Source of the DNA: Streptomyces hyaluromycini
Lineage (GTDB): Bacteria > Actinomycetota > Actinomycetes > Streptomycetales > Streptomycetaceae
Reading direction: 5' to 3'
NCBI RefSeq assembly: GCF_002217755.1
Contig: NZ_BCFL01000017.1
Location: forward strand, 710,442-774,441
Length of the DNA: 64,000 bases
In this document: one piece after another, positions 25,422 to 33,305 of the stretch
Layout of the letters: the number at the start of each line of letters is the position of its first letter
Position numbering within the stretch: position 1 is the stretch's first letter
Position numbers and translations under genes: made by a program
Notes under the pieces: generated by a model
The model's input: the letters and a program-made list of their open reading frames with translations, nothing else
The model's database searches: none
Told to the model about the DNA's origin: nothing

Positions 25422-26836
25422 ACCCCGAGCTCCGCCGCTATCCGCCCCGCCCGCACCGCGGTCACCAGTTCCTCGTGGTCGGCCTCCGTGCGGTCGGCAT
25501 AGGCCACCGCGAACGCGGCGATCGCCTCGTCCAGCTCCTCGTTCTTGCCGCAGTAGCCGGCGATCAGGCGCGGGTCGGCGCTGTGCGAGTGGGCGCGGGC
25601 CAGCAGGGCGCCGGTCATCCGGCCGTAGTCGTCGATCTGGTCGGGGGACAGGGCGGCCGGGTCGACGCTGCCCTTGCGGTTGCGGAACTGGCGGACCTGG
25701 AAGGGACGGCCGTCCACGGTGGTCCAGCCGAGCAGGATGTCGCTGACCACCTGCATCCGCTTCTGGCCGACGACCACCCGGCGGCCCTCGTGGTCGACGG
25801 CCGGCGTCTCGAAGCCGGCCGTGGCGAGATGCGGGACGAGCGCGGACGGACGGGCCTCCTTGACCTGGAGGATCAGCGGCTCGCCGCGGTGGTCGAGGAG
25901 GAGGACGACGTAGGACCGGGTGCCGACGCTGCCGGTGCCGACGATCCGGAAGGCGACGTCGTGCGGGGTGTGCCGGGCGAGCAGCGGGTGGCGGTCCTCG
26001 GAGAGCGTGGTCACGTAGTGCTCCAGGGCCGCGGTGACCGCCTCCGCCTCCGCGTCCGGGACCCGGCGCAGCACCGGCACGGCGTCGACGAAGCGACGGC
26101 CGCCGTCCTCGGTGGGCTCGGTGGAGCGGGCCGCGAACCGGCCGCTGGTGTTGGCGCGGGCCTTCTCCGAGACCCGGCGCAGGGTGCCGAGCATGTCGTG
26201 GGCGTCGGAGTGGGAGACCAGTTCCTCGTCCGCGATGGCGTTCCACGCGTCCAGCACCGGGAGCCTGGCCAGCAGACGCATGGTGCGGCGGTAGGCACCT
26301 GCCGCGTCGCCCGCGGCCTTGCGGCAGGTGTCCTCGTCGGCGCCCGCCTCCCGGCCGGCCAGCACCAGAGAGGCGGCGAGCCGCTTGAGGTCCCACTCCC
26401 AGGGGCCGAGCACCGTCTCGTCGAAGTCGTTCAGGTCGATGACGAGGTCGCCGCGCGGGTCGCCGTACAGGCCGAAGTTGGCCGCGTGGGCGTCACCGCA
26501 GATCTGGGTGGCGATCCTGGTCATCGGGGTGCGGGCCAGGTCGTGCGCCATCAGGCCGGCCGAACCGCGCAGGAACGCGAAGGGACTGGCCGCCATTCTC
26601 CCGACCCTTATCGGGACCAGCTCGGGGATGCGGTCCCGGTTGGACTCCTCGACCGCGCTCACCGCGTCGGGACGGGAGCCGTCCAGGTCCAGGGCGTCGT
26701 GGCCGCGGCGCGGGACCGCCGAACGCAGCGCCTTGCCCTCCTCCTTGGGGGAGCCCTTCGGGGGCCACTGCGCAAAGCCCTTCGGCGCGGGCAGCTTGCG
26801 CCCGCCGGCCCTCGTCAGCTCTTCCGGTCCGGTCAC
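25418..26836 (-). CDS. DUF2252 family protein (kinase-like fold, function unknown)
   Basis: 472 residues matching DUF2252: MAASPFAFLRGSAGLMAHDLA near the N-terminus, then CGDAHAANFGLYGDPRGDLVIDLNDFDET, where H-A-A-N-F and DLNDFDE resemble the catalytic and metal sites of kinase-like folds. The end has RQFRNRKGSVD and HSHSADPRLIAGYCG. It may be an aminoglycoside phosphotransferase-like enzyme, but no substrate is known. I chose the GTG at 26836, which has GGAGG eight bases before it; an ATG at 26869 is possible. The upstream sequence includes a TGTGGATAA box at 26926-26934. Confidence 0.82.
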   Translation of the reverse strand: MTGPEELTRAGGRKLPAPKGFAQWPPKGSPKEEGKALRSAVPRRGHDALDLDGSRPDAVSAVEESNRDRIPELVPIRVGRMAASPFAFLRGSAGLMAHDLARTPMTRIATQICGDAHAANFGLYGDPRGDLVIDLNDFDETVLGPWEWDLKRLAASLVLAGREAGADEDTCRKAAGDAAGAYRRTMRLLARLPVLDAWNAIADEELVSHSDAHDMLGTLRRVSEKARANTSGRFAARSTEPTEDGGRRFVDAVPVLRRVPDAEAEAVTAALEHYVTTLSEDRHPLLARHTPHDVAFRIVGTGSVGTRSYVVLLLDHRGEPLILQVKEARPSALVPHLATAGFETPAVDHEGRRVVVGQKRMQVVSDILLGWTTVDGRPFQVRQFRNRKGSVDPAALSPDQIDDYGRMTGALLARAHSHSADPRLIAGYCGKNEELDEAIAAFAVAYADRTEADHEELVTAVRAGRIAAELGV

Positions 26837-27044
26837 GTCGACCGCCTCCCCCGTACTCCGCACACACACTCACGAACATCAACTCGTGGAGACGGTACAG
26901 GCGGGGGCCGAAACTCGTCAGACCCTGTGGATAACTTCGGGGCGGTTAGGGCGGTTTGGTCCACGCCGTCGTCCATCCGCGGGCCGGTGGGGGTTGTTCG
27001 CGCCCCTGTCGAGGCGGGACCAGTGGACCCACCTTCTTGAGGGC

Positions 27045-27397
27045 GCGGGGAACTCACTGGTCAACACCATGGTGATGGCGGCCTCCGACCGGGTGCGCGA
27101 GTTCGCCGGGCTGCGGCTGGCCGGGGCCGGCCGCGCGCAGATACTGCGGCTGGCCGGGGCCGAGGCGCTCATGGTGGTCGCGGTCGGGGCGGTGCTGGGG
27201 CTGCTGGTGACCGCCCTCGACCTGGCGGGAATCGCGGCGGCCCTGCACGCCCTGCCGGTCCCGGCCGCCCTCACCCTGCGTGGGCCGCCCTGCCCTGGAG
27301 CGCCCGGGCCGTCACCACGGCCGGCTGCGCGGCCCTCGCCGTCCTGGCCTCGGTCGCCCCGGCCGCACGGGCCCTGCGCCGACGTGCGGCGCCCTAG
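27045..27397 (+). pseudogene. Truncated, frameshifted ABC transporter permease (FtsX-like C-terminus)
   Basis: The frame reads NSLVNTMVMAASDRVREFAG then LRLAGAGRAQILRLAGAEA, then MVVAVGAVLGLLVTAL. This is the last part of an FtsX-type permease. The N-terminal bulk is missing. After LPVPAALTL the frame breaks near 27280, and the tail continues in another frame as WAALPWSARAVTTAGCAALA to RALRRRAAP and a stop at 27395-27397. The truncated side abuts GGGCGCGGGGAACT, an inverted fragment of the dispersed repeat. It marks the left edge of the accessory region. Confidence 0.8.
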
Positions 27398-27461
27398 CGG
27401 CACGCCGGCGGCGACGACAAACGGGTGCCGATCACCCTCCGGTCGGGCACTACCGGAAGGT

Positions 27462-28319
27462 CTAGGCCCGTTTGGCGACGGCGGTACGGGCGGAGTGCCA
27501 CAGAGTGCGGGGGTTGTCCCGGCCGCCGTGCAGTTCGAGCATCGCGTCGACGATCTCCTCGACGCTGCCGCCCTCGTTGACGATGCGGCTGAAGTCGCGC
27601 AGGTACTGCTGGCTCGCGCCGATGCTCTCGGGCAGGTCGGGCGCGCCGACACTCTTGTGTCCGGCGACGACGATCCGCGGATTCAGGGCGGCGACGGCGT
27701 CCAGGCTCGCGATCCATGCCTCGCGGCTCTGCTCGTCGGTCTCGGCGGTCATCATGTGCACACCGTTGTAGACGACGTCACCCCCGACCACCGCGGCGGC
27801 CGAGGGCACGTGCAGGACGGTCGAATGCTCGGTGTCCCCCTGGCCCACGGAGACCGCGCGCAGGACCTGCCCCTCCAGCTCGAACTCCGCGGCGTCCAGC
27901 GGCTCGGGCAGCACCGCCGCCTGCGGCAGCTCGCCGGGGAAGCTGGCCTTCCAGTAGGCGGACAGGCCTGGGTCAGCGGCTTCGAACCGGGCGCGTTCGA
28001 CAACCTCGGGGGTGGCGATTCCCCGGGCGTCGGGGAAGTGCTCCCGGAGGCGGGCCAGGCCGATCCAGTGGTCCTGGTGGCCGTGGGTGATGTAGACGCC
28101 GGTGATGCGCTTGCCGAAGCCGCGCACCCACTCGGCGAGCGCGTCGACCTGGTCGAGGGTGACGAGGGTGTCGACGAGGACCGCTTCCTCGGCGCCGGCG
28201 ATCAGAGTGCTGCTCATGGGCGACCACATCGGGTCGTCGCCCGGCCCCTGGGCGGGGGCGCCGACGAACGGGCGCATGGGTGCGACGTACACGTCGACGG
28301 TAAGGGCATCTGAGCTCAT
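27462..28319 (-). CDS. MBL-fold metallo-hydrolase
   Basis: 285 residues of the metallo-beta-lactamase fold. The metal site ITHGHQDHW is intact, with further ligands likely in VVGGDVVYNGVH and IVVAGHKS. An N-terminal part MRPFVGAPAQGPGDDPMWSPMSSTLI precedes the core. The tail (GGSVEEIVDAMLELHGGRDN) resembles MBL proteins that act on small esters or lactones. It is divergent from a TetR regulator, with a perfect 27-bp palindrome between them, so its expression is probably repressed until an inducer appears. The substrate is unknown. Confidence 0.85.
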   Translation of the reverse strand: MSSDALTVDVYVAPMRPFVGAPAQGPGDDPMWSPMSSTLIAGAEEAVLVDTLVTLDQVDALAEWVRGFGKRITGVYITHGHQDHWIGLARLREHFPDARGIATPEVVERARFEAADPGLSAYWKASFPGELPQAAVLPEPLDAAEFELEGQVLRAVSVGQGDTEHSTVLHVPSAAAVVGGDVVYNGVHMMTAETDEQSREAWIASLDAVAALNPRIVVAGHKSVGAPDLPESIGASQQYLRDFSRIVNEGGSVEEIVDAMLELHGGRDNPRTLWHSARTAVAKRA

Positions 28320-28360
28320 GACGGGCCCCTCGGGGGTTGATGACGATGACTCCGACCTCG

Positions 28361-28387
28361 GACTATGCTATGTAACATAGCATAGTC
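28361..28387. promoter_or_regulatory. Perfect 27-bp palindrome, likely TetR operator
   Basis: GACTATGCTATGT at 28361-28373, a central A, and the exact complement at 28375-28387. It lies 42 bp upstream of the MBL gene and 48 bp upstream of the tetR start, so one site can control both promoters. It is AT-rich against its surroundings, and the inner TATGTAACATA could overlap -10 elements. Confidence 0.8.
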
Positions 28388-28434
28388 AAGTGGCGGGTCC
28401 AGGGGCCCGCAGCTGATGGGAAAGAATGGCCTGC

Positions 28435-28971
28435 ATGTCAGAGGGCGTGCGCGAAGCGATGATCAAGGCGGCATGGATGCTGATCGCCGAGCGCGGGCTC
28501 GAGGGCATGTCGACCCGCGAGGTGCTCGCGCGCACCGGGGCACCCCGCGGCTCCGTCTACCACCACTTTCCGCGCGGGCGCGCGGAACTGATCGAGCTCG
28601 CCATCGACCACTCCCGGCAGTGGATGCAGGACCAGATCGACGCGATCCGCGCGCAAACCCCGCAGGACGTGGTCACCGGATACATCGACATCTGGCGCAG
28701 GGTCGTCGAAGGCACGGACTTCCGCGCCGGCTGCGCGATGGCCGGGGTCACGACCGGCGGACACGACCCCGCGATCCTCGACCGGGCCGAGGCGGCGTTC
28801 AACGCGGCGGCCGACGCACTGGCCGCCCGGTTCGAGCAGGTCGGACTGGCGCCCGCCGAGGCCGCACAACGTGCCACCCTGCTGGTGATCGCCGCCGAAG
28901 GAGCCGTCATCCTGTCCCGCGCACGGCGAAACAGCGAGCCGCTCACCCTCGTCGCCACGCAGCTCGGCTGA
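28435..28971 (+). CDS. TetR family regulator of the adjacent MBL hydrolase
   Basis: 178 residues. The DNA-binding part is VREAMIKAAWMLIAERGLEGMSTREVLARTGAPRGSVYHHFPRGRAELIE. The ligand domain has GCAMAGVTTGG and ends SRARRNSEPLTLVATQLG, like the LmrA/YxaF-type group of TetR repressors. The ATG at 28435 fits the GGGAAAG upstream; an ATG at 28426 is also in frame. It faces the MBL gene across the 27-bp palindrome, its likely operator. Confidence 0.87.
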   Translation: MSEGVREAMIKAAWMLIAERGLEGMSTREVLARTGAPRGSVYHHFPRGRAELIELAIDHSRQWMQDQIDAIRAQTPQDVVTGYIDIWRRVVEGTDFRAGCAMAGVTTGGHDPAILDRAEAAFNAAADALAARFEQVGLAPAEAAQRATLLVIAAEGAVILSRARRNSEPLTLVATQLG

Positions 28972-29105
28972 CGGAGTCCGGTCCCGGTCCGCCGGGGCTC
29001 AGCCGCACATCAAGACCTGGACCGCCTCACCCCCGAAGGGTGCGGGCGCGTCCCGGCCGACCCGACGGCCGCGTCGAGATCGCACACCCCGATCAGACAG
29101 CACCA

Positions 29106-29145
29106 CCGACGGACCGACGGACCGACGGACCGACGGACCGACGGC
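29106..29145. repeat. Octamer tandem repeat in a 539-bp gap
   Basis: Five head-to-tail copies of CCGACGGA (the last differs at its final base). The surrounding gap from 28972 to 29510 has no supported gene: open frames there lack domains and are Arg/Pro-rich. A second small repeat, CCGTAGCCGGGCGG twice, is at 29370-29397. The gap may be decayed DNA. Confidence 0.75.
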
Positions 29146-29510
29146 CCTGCAGTACGGGCCGCCGGCAACGGGTGCCGGTGCCGTCGGCCAACCCACAGCC
29201 CGCCCCGGCGGCAGTCGAGACCGGGACGATCCCGTCGCCGACGCGCATCGGCCGGGCCGATGGCCACCCGGCGCACCTCCCCTGCACCGGCCGACCGGCC
29301 TTGAGCGGCGAGGTCGCGGTCTCTCGGCAGCCCCGCGGGACGCACCCGGCCCGCGCGACCGGGACCCGACCGTAGCCGGGCGGCCGTAGCCGGGCGGCCG
29401 TCGGCACGCTCGCGCCGCGGTTCCGCGAACGCGGCAGCCGCTCACCGAGGGCGGCCCTCCCCGCCCGGAGGCGCACCGGGACCGCCCCTTCCATCCTGGA
29501 GGAAAGCCTG

Positions 29511-29597
29511 ATGCCCGCACTTGACTCTGAAGATGATGTGCGTAATCCTCAATATGCACGAACCAAGGGAGTATTGGCATGTCGAAACCCGAGCTGA
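29511..29597 (+). CDS. Possible leader peptide overlapping the cysteine hydrolase start
   Basis: A 28-codon frame begins at an ATG eight bases after a good GGAGG site. It reads MPALDSEDDVRNPQYARTKG and ends 19 bases inside the next gene. The ribosome binding site is better than that of many real genes here. It could be a leader that tunes translation, or a remnant of a deleted gene. It contains the shared 22-bp box at 29532-29553. Confidence 0.35.
   Translation: MPALDSEDDVRNPQYARTKGVLACRNPS
29532..29553. promoter_or_regulatory. Shared box 1, upstream of the cysteine hydrolase
   Basis: GATGATG-N4-TAATCCTCAAT, 26 bp before the hydrolase start. It agrees with 30871-30892 at 18 of 22 positions, differing only in the four middle bases. 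It likely marks the binding site of the TetR encoded at 30935. A shorter AATCCTCA lies at 30212-30219. Confidence 0.6.
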
Positions 29598-30211
29598 CTT
29601 ACGAACCTGAACTCACGGGATTGCTTGTCGTCGATCCCTACAACGATTTCCTGTCGGAGGGCGGCAAGCTGTACGAGCGCGGCCGCTCCACCCTGGAGAC
29701 ACACCATGTCGTCGAGCACATGCGGCAGGTCCTCGCCGCCGCTCGCGCGGCCGATGTGCAGGTTTTCATCGCCCCGCACCATCGCTGGCGGGAAAGCGAT
29801 CCCTACAGCCACTGGAAGACGATGCCTCCGGTCCAGGCAGCCGCCGCAAAGGGACAGACTTTTGCCGACGGAACCTGGGGCGGAAGTTTTCACCCCGACT
29901 TCGAGCCGCGTCCCGGCGAGGTCGTCGCGCAGGAGCACTGGCTGTCGAGCGGGTTCGCCAACACGGACCTCGACCTTCAGCTCAAGAAGCACGGCGTCCG
30001 CAAATTGATCGTGATCGGCATGCGGGCCAACACCTGCATCGAGTCCACCGTCCGCTTCGCAGCGGAGCTCGGCTACGAGGTCACGGTGGTGAAGGACGCC
30101 ATCGGCAGCTTCGGGTTCCCTGAAATGGACGCGTCACTGCAATTCAACTTTCCGGCCTACGCGAACGCCATCATCCCGACCGCCGAGATCGTCGCGAAAC
30201 TGTCAGCCTGA
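29579..30211 (+). CDS. Isochorismatase-like cysteine hydrolase
   Basis: 210 residues of the isochorismatase-like superfamily. The Asp of the catalytic triad is in LLVVDPYNDFL and the nucleophile Cys in GMRANTCIESTVRFAAELGY; the lysine is probably in the stretch between. A long insert with HHRWRESDPYSHWKTMPPV sits after the first strand. Members hydrolyse amides, N-carbamoyl compounds or vinyl ethers. The RBS AGGGAG lies seven bases before the ATG. It is first in a module with an unknown protein (27 bp downstream) and a TetR gene. The substrate is unknown. Confidence 0.85.
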   Translation: MSKPELTYEPELTGLLVVDPYNDFLSEGGKLYERGRSTLETHHVVEHMRQVLAAARAADVQVFIAPHHRWRESDPYSHWKTMPPVQAAAAKGQTFADGTWGGSFHPDFEPRPGEVVAQEHWLSSGFANTDLDLQLKKHGVRKLIVIGMRANTCIESTVRFAAELGYEVTVVKDAIGSFGFPEMDASLQFNFPAYANAIIPTAEIVAKLSA

Positions 30212-30238
30212 GAATCCTCAGAATAGGGAGACCAATAG

Positions 30239-30775
30239 ATGACTGACCGCGTTCTCGCCGAATCGGTGTCCGAAGCCATCATCCAGGCGCCGCTGCCGGC
30301 GATCGACCTGGCGGAGTGGGTCTTCACTCTGACCGACAGCGAATATCAGGCATGTTCGAAGAACCACATTGCCGGGGCGACGACACTCACGCCCGAGGGC
30401 AAGCGCATGTCCGTCAATGTGGAGCAGGTCGGGAATCTGATGGTGCAGCACTACGTCGAGGACATCGCCGAGCGCAGCCATTGCCGCCTCGTGTCCCTGT
30501 CGGATTCGATCGGTCCGGACATCGGTGCCCGGGTCAAGCTCACCGTGATCTGGGAGTTCACCGCCGAAGCCGTCGATACGGGCACGACGAGGTTCATCAA
30601 CAGGGTCGAAGTCCGTACAGCTCCCGGCTACCTGGAAGCGCTGGAAGGACGGGGCGTGCCCTTTGCCGTGGCGAGTGAGGCCGCGCAGAAGGCGTTGAGC
30701 GCCCACAACGCCGAGGAGACTCCGCTCTTCGCCCGGGACATCGAGCGCAAGGCGCGCGCCGACCGGTGGGGATGA
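30239..30775 (+). CDS. Conserved-looking protein of unknown function
   Basis: I do not recognise this 178-residue protein. It has no signal peptide or membrane segment. The middle part alternates polar and hydrophobic residues (ARVKLTVIWEFTAEAVDTGTTRFINRVEVRTAPGYLEAL), as in beta sheets of ligand-binding SRPBCC or cyclase-like folds, and the C-terminus is helical and basic (FARDIERKARADRWG). An AGGGAG site lies eight bases before the ATG. It follows the cysteine hydrolase by 27 bp and so probably shares its mRNA and pathway. It could bind the hydrolase substrate or product, but this is a guess. Confidence 0.7.
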   Translation: MTDRVLAESVSEAIIQAPLPAIDLAEWVFTLTDSEYQACSKNHIAGATTLTPEGKRMSVNVEQVGNLMVQHYVEDIAERSHCRLVSLSDSIGPDIGARVKLTVIWEFTAEAVDTGTTRFINRVEVRTAPGYLEALEGRGVPFAVASEAAQKALSAHNAEETPLFARDIERKARADRWG

Positions 30776-30870
30776 CCCGGCCTGGACGGTGTCACGGCCG
30801 CACCGCCTCGTAGAACGGGCCGGCTTTCACCCACGCCCTCCTCACGACCGGGGAGCCGCTCGCGCAGCAG

Positions 30871-30892
30871 GATGATGCCTATAATCCTCAAT
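30871..30892. promoter_or_regulatory. Shared box 2 with a perfect -10 element, upstream of tetR
   Basis: GATGATG-N4-TAATCCTCAAT again, 43 bp before the tetR start. It includes TATAAT at 30880-30885, an ideal -10 box, so a protein bound here would block RNA polymerase. This supports autorepression by the TetR downstream. Confidence 0.6.
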
Positions 30893-30934
30893 TGTCGCGG
30901 GCTGCCGAAGGCCCCCTGGACCGGAGGTTCGATC

Positions 30935-31504
30935 ATGGTGAGTTCGCAGGCGGACAAGGCGGCGAGCCATGCCCGGATCGTGGACAAGGCCGCGGCACGT
31001 TTCCGTCGCGATGGCGTGAACGGGGTCGGTGTGGCCGAGTTGATGAAGGAGGCCGGTCTGACCCACGGCGGCTTCTACCGCCATTTCGCCTCCCGGGACG
31101 ATCTCGTCGCCGAGGCGGTGGAACACGCCTTGGAGCAGGGGAACAAGCGGTTCCTGACCGCCGCCGCCCGTGGCGGTCAGCAGGCGTTCACAGCGATCGT
31201 CGACGGCTACCTCAGCACCGCCCACCGGGACGCACCGCAGGACGGGTGCGCGGTCGCCGCCCTGCCGCAGGACGTCTCACGGGCCGACGACAGGACGCGG
31301 GCCGCGTACGGCCGGCAGGTCGAGAACTACCTGGACATCCTGGCGGGCCTCGCTTCGGGCGACGATCCCGCAGCCGAGCGTCGGCAGGCGTGTCTGGCGC
31401 TCAGCGCTCTGGTCGGGGCGGTTGCCATGGCTCGGGCGGTCGGCGACCCGGAACTGTCCGCGGAGATCCTCTCCGAGACGGCCGCCGCGCTCAAGGAACT
31501 CTGA
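30935..31504 (+). CDS. TetR/AcrR family regulator of the cysteine hydrolase module
   Basis: 189 residues. The DNA-binding domain is HARIVDKAAARFRRDGVNGVGVAELMKEAGLTHGGFYRHFASRDDLVAEAV. The ligand domain has DGCAVAALPQDVSRADDRTRAAY and ends ETAAALKEL, as in regulators of the short-chain oxidoreductase or efflux type. GGAGG lies seven bases before the ATG at 30935. It follows the hydrolase and unknown gene on the same strand, and the same 22-bp box lies before both the module and itself, so it likely represses both. Confidence 0.87.
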   Translation: MVSSQADKAASHARIVDKAAARFRRDGVNGVGVAELMKEAGLTHGGFYRHFASRDDLVAEAVEHALEQGNKRFLTAAARGGQQAFTAIVDGYLSTAHRDAPQDGCAVAALPQDVSRADDRTRAAYGRQVENYLDILAGLASGDDPAAERRQACLALSALVGAVAMARAVGDPELSAEILSETAAALKEL

Positions 31505-31627
31505 AAGCGTCGTCGTCCGTCCACGTCCCTCGCCCGGCCATGGGCCGCCTCGGTTGCTCCCCCGTCACCGTCTCCCGCAGAGCGCAGAGCGGAAGACCCG
31601 GCCCCCGAACACCGCCGTACAGCAAGT

Positions 31628-31685
31628 ACAACAAGGACAGGCCCCGCCCGTGAGACAGCTCATGAGCGGGGCCCTGCGTATGCCC
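31628..31685. repeat. Direct repeat A (58 bp), with hairpin
   Basis: This stretch matches 38710-38767 in the same orientation; the first 28 bases, beginning ACAACAAGGACAGGCCCC, are identical. It folds as GGCCCCGC...GCGGGGCC and could end the tetR transcript. The gap around it (31505-32159) has no supported gene. The two copies bracket 7 kb of accessory genes. Confidence 0.7.
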
Positions 31686-32159
31686 TTGCTCCGTGATGGC
31701 TGCGCAAGGACACGCCGGATCGAGTTGGGATCCCGGGCAACCGAAGTTATCGAGCCAATCCAGGCACACCAGTCTGCTGCGACACGTCTGCCAACGGCGA
31801 TGGATACACATGGTCGGCTCGCACCGCAGCAGCGATATGCCCAGGGCATGCTCAGTACATGCTCGGTGCGTTCCGCAGAGCAACGAGCAGCCGCAAGTGA
31901 TCGCCGCCTTTCTCGGCGCACGGAGTCACTCGGTCGTGCAAGACCCGAAGTGGCCGGATCACCGCAGCCAGTGGCCACTCGTTGCGCAAAGTAATGCCAT
32001 GGGAACGCAGCGAGTGACATCATCTCCGGTACTCACTGCAGCCGACCCACGGCGGGCCTGCCGTGAGAGGGCTGGGCGCACACGCCGAGGGGGAGCCCAG
32101 CTCACCTTCTGCTCGCCTGCGGCGGTCCTACCTGTCTCTTGCATGACTTGGGGCCGTTC

Positions 32160-32957
32160 ATGACTTCGTACCACCACGGCTGGCTCGCCGGTTACGCATT
32201 ACCGGCGATGCTGAGCGCCGGCCTTGCGTGGGTCGGCCTGGCCCGCCATTCCGTCGGCAAGGGCTGGCTGCTGGGCAGCTGGAGATCCACCGGCCTGGCA
32301 CTTCTGGTTCTCGTTCTGACGGGTCTGGTCGGGATCGCCGCCGGTCTGGCGCTTCCGCACCTGGCGAAGCTGCCGCCCGTAGCCGCAGGCCTGGCGACCG
32401 GGGTCACGACCATGCCTCGTAAAAGGCAGGAGGACACGACCCAGCCCTACCTCAAGTTCATGACGCTCGGCATCGCCTGGTTCAGGGAACGACTCGAATA
32501 TCGCATGTGCCTCGACGCTCACAGTTGGTGCGCTCGGTTCCTCGACGGCTTCGAGAAGTCAACCCAGCTTCGAGTGTTCGTACACGAGCTCAAGAACTAC
32601 CTGGTGGATCGGCATCCCACACTCACCAAGACGATCGCCAACCTCTTCGACGCGGCCGACGAGGCCATGATCCACGCGCTGGAGGTGCAGACGAAGACCG
32701 AGGAGGCCCGAAGAGACATCGGCACCGGCTGGATGCGAGAGCCGACTGACGAAGAGGTCTATCAGTGCCGCAGTGCTTTCGGCGAAGCCATCAACCGTTG
32801 CGGAGACCTGTTGCTCTGCGCGTACCTGCACGGCCGTCGGACGGAACAGGCCGAGCTTGGGACACTGCGCGCCAAGGCGCTTGCCAACGATGCCTTCAAC
32901 AGCTCGTCGCTGCCCGCACAACAACGCCGGTTCAGCCTCCGCCGTAACCGCACCTAG
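32160..32957 (+). CDS. Membrane protein with a helical cytoplasmic domain, unknown
   Basis: 265 residues with no recognised family. Two membrane helices are near the N-terminus (GYALPAMLSAGLAWVGLA and GLALLVLVLTGLVGIAAGLAL). A soluble, mostly helical part of about 180 residues follows, with FLDGFEKSTQLRVFVHELKNYLVDRHP and FGEAINRCGDLLLCAYLHGRRTEQAEL, and ends in a basic tail RRFSLRRNRT. Codon use is less GC-biased than in neighbours, which suggests transfer. No strong ribosome binding site is visible; an ATG at 32139 is in frame. It converges on the XRE regulator with a 12-bp gap, so the pair could form a small regulated or defence-like unit. Confidence 0.65.
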   Translation: MTSYHHGWLAGYALPAMLSAGLAWVGLARHSVGKGWLLGSWRSTGLALLVLVLTGLVGIAAGLALPHLAKLPPVAAGLATGVTTMPRKRQEDTTQPYLKFMTLGIAWFRERLEYRMCLDAHSWCARFLDGFEKSTQLRVFVHELKNYLVDRHPTLTKTIANLFDAADEAMIHALEVQTKTEEARRDIGTGWMREPTDEEVYQCRSAFGEAINRCGDLLLCAYLHGRRTEQAELGTLRAKALANDAFNSSSLPAQQRRFSLRRNRT

Positions 32958-32969
32958 CGGCAGCCGCGC

Positions 32970-33305
32970 TCATCGATGTGAAGAGACGCTGTCCTTGCGC
33001 AATGACAACGACTCTCCGTTGCCGACAGGCAGGGGCTGGGCAGCCTGCGGCCGGCGGGGAGAGAACTTGATCTCGACGTCGGCCCCCAGCGCTTCCGCCG
33101 CAGCCGCCAACGTGCGCATCGTCAGGTTCGCATCACCTGACATGATCTGACTGATCCGGCCGGGGCTGACCCCCATGGCCTTGGCGAGGTCAGAACGTGA
33201 CGTGCCGAGCCCTGCCAACAGGCCCGCGAGAGAAGCGGATGCCTGCCGCGCCAACTGGGCGCCTGCTAACTCGACGTTACTTTCACTACGAGCGAAGAAG
33301 CTCAT
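32970..33305 (-). CDS. XRE-family helix-turn-helix regulator
   Basis: 111 residues. The DNA-binding region is SASLAGLLAGLGTSRSDLAKAMGVSPGRISQIMSGDANLTMRTLAAAAEALGADVEIKFSPR, a clear Cro/CI-type fold as in small antitoxin or phage-like repressors. It lies tail to tail with the membrane protein gene at 32160. The upstream region contains an imperfect palindrome TTTAGGTCTAGCTAAA (33365-33380) that may be its operator. No toxin of a known family is next to it. Confidence 0.82.
   Translation of the reverse strand: MSFFARSESNVELAGAQLARQASASLAGLLAGLGTSRSDLAKAMGVSPGRISQIMSGDANLTMRTLAAAAEALGADVEIKFSPRRPQAAQPLPVGNGESLSLRKDSVSSHR

Noticed and set aside
26319..28313. 664-codon open frame on the plus strand
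   Set aside because: Mostly antisense to the DUF2252 and MBL genes; only the segment after 27045 has real likeness, as a permease remnant.
29106..29145. CRISPR-like array
   Set aside because: Units are 8 bp, contiguous and without spacers; no cas genes in the window.
28999..29580. Open frame on the minus strand in the 29-kb gap
   Set aside because: Product is Arg/Gly/Pro-rich and includes the translated octamer repeat; no domain.
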